DNA from: Bacteroidales bacterium
Lineage (GTDB): Bacteria > Bacteroidota > Bacteroidia > Bacteroidales > JAADJA01
Direction: 5' to 3'
DNA: 6,901 bases
NCBI GenBank assembly: GCA_021106665.1
Contig: JAIOTR010000156.1
Span: 1-6,901 of the forward strand
A program made the translations under genes and the position numbers. Below, one piece after another: positions 1 to 5,371 of this stretch. Position 1 is the first letter of the stretch. Every line of letters starts with the position of its first letter. Under the pieces are notes generated by a model, which was given only the letters and a program-made list of their open reading frames with translations, did no database searches and was not told where the DNA came from.

Positions 1-480
1 GTCAATATTTCCTTTAAATGGATGATATTGTGTTGGATGAAAAGCTTCATCAATGGTGCAGTCTACTGCATGTGCATGTCGGAATTCAATGTGGCCCTTG
101 GTGGTGTCGAAATGCGAATTGCCCGGAATGAGGTCCCCATCTTTTACAAGAACTGAAAACAGAACATTTTCTGCTGCCCGGCCCTGATGTGTTGGGAGAA
201 AATCATTAAATCCGAATAACCTTTTTATAACGGCTTTCATCTCCAAATAGGAAGATGCTCCTGCATAACTTTCATCACCCAGCATCATGGCCGACCATTG
301 TTTATCACTCATAGCGCCGGTTCCCGAATCTGTCAGCAGGTCTATGTAAACATATTCAGCCCGCAAGTTAAATAGGTTGTAATAGGCTTCCTTGAGCCAT
401 TTTTCCCTTTCTTCCCTGGAACTGCGGCGGATGGTTTCCACCATTTTTATTTTGTATGATTCTGCAAAAGGAAGTTTCAT
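1..480 (-). CDS. tnaA: Tryptophanase, N-terminal 160 residues (cut by window edge)
   Basis: This is the N-terminal third of a PLP-dependent beta-eliminating lyase, which splits L-tryptophan into indole, pyruvate and ammonia in the cytoplasm. The frame is open from the ATG at 480 to the window edge. Visible family signatures are IDLLTDSGTGAMSDKQW (about residues 46-62), GDESYAG (68-74), the PLP-phosphate-binding THQGR (97-101) and FDTTKGH (124-130). The last motif resembles FDTTQGH of E. coli TnaA more than FTTTRYH of tyrosine phenol-lyase, so I prefer tryptophanase. The catalytic PLP lysine lies beyond the edge, so activity cannot be judged. Family members are about 460 residues, so some 300 are missing here. 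There is no Shine-Dalgarno; an A-rich stretch precedes the ATG. It lies on the same strand as the mevalonate operon but is separated by a repeat-rich gap, so it probably has its own promoter. Tyrosine phenol-lyase is the main alternative. Confidence 0.9.
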   Translation of the reverse strand, partial: MKLPFAESYKIKMVETIRRSSREEREKWLKEAYYNLFNLRAEYVYIDLLTDSGTGAMSDKQWSAMMLGDESYAGASSYLEMKAVIKRLFGFNDFLPTHQGRAAENVLFSVLVKDGDLIPGNSHFDTTKGHIEFRHAHAVDCTIDEAFHPTQYHPFKGNID

Positions 481-619
481 TTTTTAATTTTTTATTGATG
501 ATTGATAATTGATAATTGATAATTAAGGATTTTCTATCATCAATCACAAATTGTTAAAAATTATTCATTTAGACACCCAATAAATCAACAATAGAAAATT
601 GACAATAAAAAATTAAAAA
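481..619. repeat. Long inverted repeat upstream of tryptophanase
   Basis: A perfect 17-bp inverted repeat pairs 481-497 with 603-619. A second perfect 9-bp block (ATTTTCTAT, 529-537) pairs with 591-599, in the same order and orientation. The left arm carries the heptamer array between its two blocks, whereas the right arm has only three bases there, as if the heptamers expanded in one arm. Both outer ends run into ATG: the tryptophanase start on the left, and a short plus-strand frame at 619 on the right. The arms are very AT-rich, but 17 perfect bases plus a second aligned block is more than I would expect by chance. It could be a dispersed intergenic repeat or a structured leader RNA. Confidence 0.6.
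494..528. repeat. Heptamer tandem array (ATTGATA) in the tryptophanase leader
   Basis: Five consecutive 7-bp units read ATTGATG, ATTGATA, ATTGATA, ATTGATA and ATTAAGG on the plus strand; the middle three are identical. On the tryptophanase coding strand this is a TATCAAT array ending 13 bp before the ATG. Arrays of this kind are common between genes in Bacteroidota. Copy number could vary between strains and change the leader spacing, but nothing in the window shows that it does. Confidence 0.75.
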
Positions 620-822
620 TGGAACTCGTCTCTGCGCTTGATGTTCTGGTAAAGATGTTCACCCAAAAACCGTAGAAAATAAATATTAAACATTAAAACA
701 ATTCTTTCAGGCAAATATAATTTATTTTTGAATTGATTGAAAATATTACATAAATAATCAGGAAAAATATTCATTCTGACTTTACATTTTTTTTCAAAAT
801 CACTTTGTAATTTCCTGGTCAA
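613..822 (-). CDS. Doubtful small ORF after mevalonate kinase (69 codons)
   Basis: This frame begins with TTG 5 bp after the mevalonate kinase stop and runs to a TAA at 613-615. The first ATG is residue 17, with another at residue 44 (693). It is rich in Lys, Phe, Asn and Ile, as expected of translated AT-rich DNA. I see no signal peptide, clear membrane segment or known motif. Its last 20 or so codons (LGEHLYQNIKRRDEF) have a higher GC content and look more protein-like than the rest, so this could be a short real gene, the remnant of one, or a leader peptide starting at 693. It overlaps the right arm of the 481-619 inverted repeat. In some relatives I recall other isoprenoid genes following mevalonate kinase, but this sequence does not resemble a UbiA-type prenyltransferase. 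I give it low confidence. Confidence 0.2.
   Translation of the reverse strand: MTRKLQSDFEKKCKVRMNIFPDYLCNIFNQFKNKLYLPERIVLMFNIYFLRFLGEHLYQNIKRRDEFHF
712..719 (-). promoter_or_regulatory. Candidate promoter toward tryptophanase (-7 box)
   Basis: On the minus strand 719-712 reads TATATTTG, a full match to the Bacteroidota -7 consensus TAnnTTTG. Nineteen bases upstream (742-739) is TTTC, one mismatch from the -33 element TTTG, at an acceptable spacing. A transcript from here would start near 705 and run about 225 nt before the tryptophanase ATG, passing through the 481-619 inverted repeat. This is a pattern match only, in AT-rich DNA. Confidence 0.4.
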
Positions 823-827
823 TTTTA

Positions 828-1796
828 TTAAGATTTGCTACTTTTAAAAACGGTTATCAGTTCAATATCGTTTTCTTTAAAATATTTCCTGACGTTATCA
901 AAATCTCTTGTAAAACCAAGGAGATAGCCGCCTCCACCCGATCCGCAAAGTTTTAAGAAATAGTCTTTGGTATTAAGGCCATTTTTCCAGTGCTCCTGGA
1001 AATGATAAGGGATCATGGGATTCATAAACCTCATTTGTAAATCAGATAACTGCTCTAAATAATTAAAAAATTCATCCAGATTCCCACTCAAAAGGTTTTC
1101 AATACAATTATTATTTAATGGAATGAATTCATTTTGAACAATCCTGAAATATTTGTCATGTTTGCATTTTTCAACAAAAAGATGCACCAGGGGTTCTGTC
1201 TTTCCCGGTCCACCGGTATTTACAAGAAATATAGCGCCATTGCCAGTATCTCTGTTTCTTGGAATGGCAACTGTTGTAATTTCAGATTTAGATTTTATAA
1301 GCAGGGGAAATTTAATAAATGCATTCAGAGGGTCTATACCTGAACTTTTGCCATGAAAAAATGATTCCAAATTTGAAAATATTTCTTTCAATTGTAAAAT
1401 CTCATTTCCGTTTAAAGTCCGGCTACTTTTTATTTTGTCAACTGCATACCTGCAATAAATTGAAGCTACTAAAGCGCCTGAACTGCCAAGTCCATAGCTT
1501 TGAGGTATTGACGATTCGAAATAAAGTCCGTTTTCAATATCTTTTTCAAATGATGTAAAATCCAATTTACAGTTCAAGCTTTTCTGTTGATATTGGTTTT
1601 TTAAATAGGCAACATATTCCTTTAATTGCCTGTTGGAAGACTGTGCAAAATCCAGGTCTGTATATTTATAGGGATCAGGAAAGCTAAGGGTACCCTGGAA
1701 ATGTGCAAAAGGAATGGTCAACGCCATGGAATCGAATATTACACCATATTCTCCAAATAAAATTATTTTTCCATAAAACACTTCACTTCTGGTCAT
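828..1796 (-). CDS. mvk: Mevalonate kinase (GHMP superfamily)
   Basis: Cytoplasmic enzyme that phosphorylates mevalonate to 5-phosphomevalonate with ATP. The three GHMP motifs are in order: GKIILFGEYGV (residues 9-19) with the conserved lysine at 10; the ATP-binding loop PQSYGLGSSGALVASI (98-113); and KLCGSGGGGYLLGF (282-295). HGKSSGIDPLN (149-159) is the mevalonate-kinase signature, and Asp155 matches the catalytic base of characterised enzymes. The usual GEH of motif 1 is GEY here, which I recall as normal in Bacteroidota. At 322 residues the length is typical. It is the last certain gene of the operon, 11 bp after the decarboxylase stop. The ATG at 1796 places motif 1 at the expected distance; only a weak purine stretch precedes it. 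Phosphomevalonate kinase is less likely because that role fits the GYDIA kinase upstream better. Confidence 0.9.
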   Translation of the reverse strand: MTRSEVFYGKIILFGEYGVIFDSMALTIPFAHFQGTLSFPDPYKYTDLDFAQSSNRQLKEYVAYLKNQYQQKSLNCKLDFTSFEKDIENGLYFESSIPQSYGLGSSGALVASIYCRYAVDKIKSSRTLNGNEILQLKEIFSNLESFFHGKSSGIDPLNAFIKFPLLIKSKSEITTVAIPRNRDTGNGAIFLVNTGGPGKTEPLVHLFVEKCKHDKYFRIVQNEFIPLNNNCIENLLSGNLDEFFNYLEQLSDLQMRFMNPMIPYHFQEHWKNGLNTKDYFLKLCGSGGGGYLLGFTRDFDNVRKYFKENDIELITVFKSSKS

Positions 1797-1807
1797 CTCA
1801 ATTCACG

Positions 1808-2908
1808 TTAAGTTATTAAAGAGGGCCCGCTGCCTAATTGATCATCAATCCATTTATCATTTTCACAGAACCTGATCAAGTCTGACCTGAGCGCTTTCTC
1901 TATTTTTGATTTATCTGCTTGCTTATACAAAACATGAACATTAGGTCCTGCATCGAGGGTAAAGGTAAGAAAAACATTTTTTTCTTCTCTGTAATGACGA
2001 ATCCAATCAATGATTCGCCATGTGTTTTCGTTCAGTAAAGTAAATCCCATTTTTGAAGCCATCATAAGTGCATGAAGGCTTAAAGCTTCATTTTCTACAA
2101 TTTCAATAAAGTTTTCTTCATCACCAGATTGAAGTGCTTTTACAATTGAAGTCATATTATTCCCTGCCTGTTCATATCGTGCATTTGCATAGCTATGACC
2201 TTCCATTAACTGATGTCCTTTTGAACTGCTTACCTTTTTAGATTCACTACTGGTAATTAGAATTGCATTCTGCAAATTTTGGAATTTTGGATGTACCTCA
2301 ATTCCAAATGGGATGGCCAGTTCATCATCAGAGCCAGAGATGTTAGGATGTTTGCCCCAAACTGAATAACCACCGTAAACCGACCTGGCAGCGCTTCCTG
2401 ATCCCAGCCGGGCTATAAAAGACGCCTTTTCAAAGAAAAATTTTTTATTTTTAAGTGTACCAAACAGATCATTCTCAATGGAAACCAGGCACAATGCCAA
2501 TGCACTCATGGCTGAAGCCGAAGATGCAATCCCTGATGAATGCGGAAAGGAATTTTTACTTTCAATTTTAAGATGTAAAAAATTCAGGAAAGGAAAAAAA
2601 TCCAAAATAGAATTCAGATAACCATTGACCCTCTTTTCAAATAATTCATTTTTATTGCCTTCAAAAGTAAAATCAAGGGAAATACCATTTTTGGATTTGA
2701 AATAATATTGAATGGTGGTTTCTGTGAAAGATTTTGAAAGTGCAAAACTTAAGGAAGGATTTTGGGGAAGTTGAAAATCCCGCTTTCCCCAATATTTGAT
2801 CAGCGCTATATTGGATGGGCTTCTCCAACCTACCTTCCTGACACCATCAAACTTAACTATTTGTTTGAGTTTACCATAATCTCTCCTATATAAATTTTCG
2901 AATTTCAT
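1808..2908 (-). CDS. mvaD: Diphosphomevalonate decarboxylase
   Basis: Catalyses the last step of the classical mevalonate pathway: ATP-dependent decarboxylation of 5-diphosphomevalonate to isopentenyl diphosphate. Family hallmarks are SPSNIALIKYWGKRD (residues 30-44), NPSLSFAL (50-57), the phosphate-binding loop FPHSSGIASSASAMSAL (121-137), GSGSAARSVYGGY (169-181) with the substrate-binding arginine at 175, and TLDAGPNVHVLY (317-328) with the catalytic aspartate at 319. Because both this Arg and Asp are present, I call it a true decarboxylase and not one of the mevalonate 3-kinase-type relatives that lack the decarboxylase residues. The 366 residues include about 25 extra at the N-terminus before the SPSNIA motif, compared with the shorter yeast-like start; I recall such an extension in Bacteroidota homologues. 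Its ATG overlaps the stop of the upstream kinase as ATGA, which suggests translational coupling. Confidence 0.94.
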   Translation of the reverse strand: MKFENLYRRDYGKLKQIVKFDGVRKVGWRSPSNIALIKYWGKRDFQLPQNPSLSFALSKSFTETTIQYYFKSKNGISLDFTFEGNKNELFEKRVNGYLNSILDFFPFLNFLHLKIESKNSFPHSSGIASSASAMSALALCLVSIENDLFGTLKNKKFFFEKASFIARLGSGSAARSVYGGYSVWGKHPNISGSDDELAIPFGIEVHPKFQNLQNAILITSSESKKVSSSKGHQLMEGHSYANARYEQAGNNMTSIVKALQSGDEENFIEIVENEALSLHALMMASKMGFTLLNENTWRIIDWIRHYREEKNVFLTFTLDAGPNVHVLYKQADKSKIEKALRSDLIRFCENDKWIDDQLGSGPSLIT

Positions 2909-3825
2909 CGTGTTTTGACCATCTCATCAAAAGTGAAAACCGTTTGGATATTTTTGCTTTGTAAATAATTTATTAATTCTATTTTTGATCCGTGCCAGGT
3001 TAGCATGGCAAAATCACCACCCCAGGCCCCCAGCGACTTAATTTCACCTTTCAAATCTTTAAACCTGTCTTCTTTTATTATTTTCATTTTCAAAACAGAA
3101 GATAAAATCAATTCATGCTCTTTAATATAATATTCAAAATCCTCAATTTTTTTGGACAATGCGATATGTTTTGATAAATCAGAAATCAATTGTACTTCTG
3201 TCTTGAATAATTTCTTTCTCTTACTAAACCGGCTAACACTTAAGGATGAATCTTGTTTACTACCCAAGTATACAAAGTAAATCTTGTCTTTGAATTCAGG
3301 ATTGAAAGATATTTCATTCACTTCATAACCGGAATCTTTCAACTTAAAAAATATGGGGACATCTGCCCTGGCTGCTGCAATATCAAATCCAGATCCTTTA
3401 GATATTTTCCGGTGCAATTCAAATGGATCAATATCTGCCCAATAGGCAATGTTTGATATTAAACTGGAGCTGCTACCCAATCCCCAATCGAGATCAAAAT
3501 TTGCATGGGTTGTAACTTGTTTGCCCATTATCTGGGTTAAAAACCTGGGATTCAGATCTGATGTATACTTTAATAATTCCTGAAGTCTTTTAGCAATTTT
3601 ATCATCTGTCGTCTCAAATATTTCCAGGAACGAAGTTTTAAATTTTGCAGTGAACCAAAGCCTGTCATTTTCAAAACTTCTCCATAACAGGCTATCTGAT
3701 GAATCTAAATTTTCAACATCTAATGACTGTCCGAAATTTACTGGAACCGCAAGCGAAGAGGCACCTCTGAGCACCAGGTATTCTCCTGCAATCAATAATT
3801 TACCGTGGGAATAGAACTTCATCAT
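2905..3825 (-). CDS. GYDIA-type GHMP kinase, probable phosphomevalonate kinase
   Basis: A 306-residue GHMP-superfamily kinase. Motif 1 is HGKLLIAGEYLVL (residues 7-19), closer to phosphomevalonate kinase (GKLYIAGEYAV) than to mevalonate kinase. The ATP loop is WGLGSSSSLISN (114-125). GSGFDIAAARADVPIFF (144-160) is the family signature, with Phe where the name-giving motif has Tyr. Motif 3 is SLGAWGGDFAMLTW (264-277), a variant of GAGGGDCG. It lies between HMG-CoA reductase and the decarboxylase, and the only kinase step otherwise unfilled is phosphomevalonate to diphosphomevalonate, so I infer that role. I know of no direct enzymology for this family, so I leave the symbol blank. The start ATG at 3825 overlaps the reductase stop (ATGA); a second ATG follows directly at 3822, so the protein may begin at residue 2. 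It ends in another ATGA overlap with the decarboxylase. Confidence 0.85.
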   Translation of the reverse strand: MMKFYSHGKLLIAGEYLVLRGASSLAVPVNFGQSLDVENLDSSDSLLWRSFENDRLWFTAKFKTSFLEIFETTDDKIAKRLQELLKYTSDLNPRFLTQIMGKQVTTHANFDLDWGLGSSSSLISNIAYWADIDPFELHRKISKGSGFDIAAARADVPIFFKLKDSGYEVNEISFNPEFKDKIYFVYLGSKQDSSLSVSRFSKRKKLFKTEVQLISDLSKHIALSKKIEDFEYYIKEHELILSSVLKMKIIKEDRFKDLKGEIKSLGAWGGDFAMLTWHGSKIELINYLQSKNIQTVFTFDEMVKTR

Positions 3826-5180
3826 TTACCTGCGTAAATGATTTTTTTATGTGGAATAGGGTTCCGGAGAGATTTCAAAAAGGATTCAACGGCATTGTAT
3901 ATCACTTTCTTTTCATAGAAATATTCCTTCGCTTTTTCCTTCTCCTCATCTGTAGCATTAAATTGATTCAAAATATTCAACAGATGCATTTTCATATGAC
4001 CTTTTTGAATTCCCTTAGTAACAAGAGACTTGATTGCCGCAAAGTTGTTTGCCAATCCTACTGAAGCCGCTATTCGCATCAAATCTCTGGCATTTGGATT
4101 ACCCAATAATTCCAAAGACTTTTTAGCCAGTGGATGTAAGTTTGTTAATCCACCAACGGTTCCCAAAGAAAGAGGCATTGTTAATTGATAGTGGAATTTC
4201 CCGTTTTCAACTTTTATATCGGTTAAGCTGGTATACTTGCCATTTCTTGAGGCATAGGTGTGCCCGCAAGCTCCCACTGCCCTGAAATCGTTACCGGTTG
4301 CTAAAGCAATCGCATCTATTCCATTAAAAATTCCCTTATTGTGAGTGGTTGCCCGGTAGGTATCAACCTGAGCAATCCTGACAGCTTTTTCAAACTTCCA
4401 AACAAATTGTTCACTTGTTAATTCTTCGTCTATTATTCCTAAATCCTCTATACTACATTCTACAAAGGCAGTTACAACGCAGTCGGGAGTATAATTTGAA
4501 AGAATAGACATAATAACTTCACAATCTTTTTCCTTACCGGTAAAATATGGGCTTTCAATAAAAAATGATTTCAATTCAACTGCAAATTCTTCCAAGCATG
4601 TATTGATAAAGTTTGCACCCATTGAATCAACAGTCTCAAAAGTAACTTTTAACTGATAGTAATCCTTAATATCATCTGTTTTGTCAACCAATTCAATGTC
4701 CAATATCCCGCCACCTCTTTGTTCCATGTTTAAGGTAATGTGCCGTGTGCTTTCAATCAGCCGTTCTTTCAAATCGGGCATCAAGGTCCTCAATTTATCA
4801 GCGTTACCATTCCAGATAAAATGAACCTGCCCTATTTTAACAGTAGAAATGATCTCGGTGTGAAATCCGCCATTATCAGACCAGAACTTAGCTGCTTTTG
4901 ACGCTGCAGCAACCACCGAGCTTTCTTCGATAACCATTGGAACATGGTAAACTTTTCCATCGATTAAAAAATTCGGGGCGATGCCATATGGAAAATAAAA
5001 ATTAGAAATGGTGTTCTCGCTAAATTCATCAAAAATCTTTTGCTTTTCAGGATCATCATGAAAAAAGCTTTTCATTTCTTTGATAAACTCTGCTGGGTTT
5101 TCAAAATGAGTTGAAATAAGGGCTAATTTTTTGTCTTTGCTTAACTTCGAAAATCCGCAAATGATTTGTTTCTCTTTCAA
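3822..5180 (-). CDS. mvaA: Hydroxymethylglutaryl-CoA reductase, class II
   Basis: Reduces HMG-CoA to mevalonate with two NAD(P)H, the committing step of the pathway; soluble, with no membrane segments. Numbered from the TTG at 5180 (452 residues): PMVIEESSVVAAAS (81-94) with the catalytic Glu at 85/86, RGGGILDIEL (155-164), VDSMGANFINT (184-194), TTHNKGIFNGID (278-289) with Lys282, ATGND (294-298) with Asp298, LGTVGGLTNLHPLA (339-352), and QKGHMKMH (392-399) with catalytic His395. These match the Glu-Lys-Asp-His set of Pseudomonas mevalonii HMGR, and the Glu position (86 against 83) supports this start. The frame has no ATG before residue 36 and stays open to 5252, where another TTG occurs, but that codon overlaps the promoter -7 box. 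A 17-codon upstream ORF ends on this TTG, and an A7 tract could hide a frameshifted ATG start at 5230. It is the first gene of the operon. NADH or NADPH preference is not decided. Confidence 0.93.
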   Translation of the reverse strand: MKEKQIICGFSKLSKDKKLALISTHFENPAEFIKEMKSFFHDDPEKQKIFDEFSENTISNFYFPYGIAPNFLIDGKVYHVPMVIEESSVVAAASKAAKFWSDNGGFHTEIISTVKIGQVHFIWNGNADKLRTLMPDLKERLIESTRHITLNMEQRGGGILDIELVDKTDDIKDYYQLKVTFETVDSMGANFINTCLEEFAVELKSFFIESPYFTGKEKDCEVIMSILSNYTPDCVVTAFVECSIEDLGIIDEELTSEQFVWKFEKAVRIAQVDTYRATTHNKGIFNGIDAIALATGNDFRAVGACGHTYASRNGKYTSLTDIKVENGKFHYQLTMPLSLGTVGGLTNLHPLAKKSLELLGNPNARDLMRIAASVGLANNFAAIKSLVTKGIQKGHMKMHLLNILNQFNATDEEKEKAKEYFYEKKVIYNAVESFLKSLRNPIPHKKIIYAGK

Positions 5181-5230
5181 CTTGTTATAATTTTTTCTTT
5201 TTTTACTTGATTCCAATTTGCGGGTTGCAT
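5177..5230 (-). other. Upstream ORF in the HMG-CoA reductase leader
   Basis: An ATG at 5230 opens a 17-codon frame (MQPANWNQVKKEKIITS) whose TGA at 5179-5177 overlaps the proposed TTG start of HMG-CoA reductase as TTGA. It begins only a few bases after the start point predicted from the -7 box. It may couple translation into the reductase. Alternatively it is the true N-terminus of the reductase, put out of frame by one base: on this strand it contains A7-G-A6 (5204-5191), and one extra A in the A7 run would join it to the reductase frame. It may also be chance. Confidence 0.35.
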
Positions 5231-5241
5231 TTTTCAGCCTG

Positions 5242-5249
5242 CAAAGATA
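5242..5249 (-). promoter_or_regulatory. Promoter -7 box for the mevalonate operon
   Basis: The minus strand at 5249-5242 reads TATCTTTG, a full match to the Bacteroidota -7 consensus TAnnTTTG. Transcription would start near 5236, giving a leader of about 55 nt before the TTG start. No good -33 element is seen: the nearest upstream TTG of the right kind is 25 bases away, which is longer than usual. The position ahead of a four-gene operon supports the call. Confidence 0.55.
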
Positions 5250-5287
5250 CAATTTTCAATCATTGCATCTTTAACAATCCTAAAATT

Positions 5288-5327
5288 AAAATTGTTTAAA
5301 TTTTATAGTTTTATACAAAACAATTTT
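5288..5327. promoter_or_regulatory. 10-bp perfect inverted repeat between divergent genes, possible operator
   Basis: AAAATTGTTT (5288-5297) and AAACAATTTT (5318-5327) form a perfect 10-bp inverted repeat with a 20-bp spacer. The spacer holds two copies of TTTTATA. It lies between the -7 boxes of the mevalonate operon (5242-5249) and the reductase gene (5343-5350), where a regulator could affect both. Each half-site contains one G/C base pair within A/T bases, so chance is possible. No regulator gene is present in the window. Confidence 0.35.
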
Positions 5328-5342
5328 TCGCAAAATATCTTC

Positions 5343-5350
5343 TATCTTTA
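5343..5350 (+). promoter_or_regulatory. Candidate -7 box for the geranylgeranyl reductase gene
   Basis: TATCTTTA matches TAnnTTTG except for the last base and lies 21 bp before the ATG at 5372. A transcript starting near 5356 would have a leader of about 16 nt. I find no convincing -33 element. The box resembles the TATCTTTG of the divergent operon. Confidence 0.4.
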
Positions 5351-5371
5351 GGCCGAAATTAATTATCCCTG

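Noticed and set aside
494..528. CRISPR array
   Set aside because: Units are 7 bp, contiguous and without spacers; it is a simple tandem repeat.
619..672. Plus-strand 17-codon ORF beginning at the right arm of the inverted repeat
   Set aside because: Too short, no family resemblance; the ATG at the arm end may be coincidence.
1134..1558. Three plus-strand ORFs of 67-79 codons
   Set aside because: They lie opposite the mevalonate kinase coding frame, which has all family motifs, and show no motif of their own.
3253..4064. Plus-strand ORFs of 67 and 71 codons opposite the kinase and HMG-CoA reductase genes
   Set aside because: Antisense shadows of well-supported genes; no recognisable protein features.
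5181..5252. TTG at 5252 as the HMG-CoA reductase start
   Set aside because: The codon is next to and runs into a consensus TATCTTTG -7 box, so it would lie upstream of the transcript start; family length also favours 5180.
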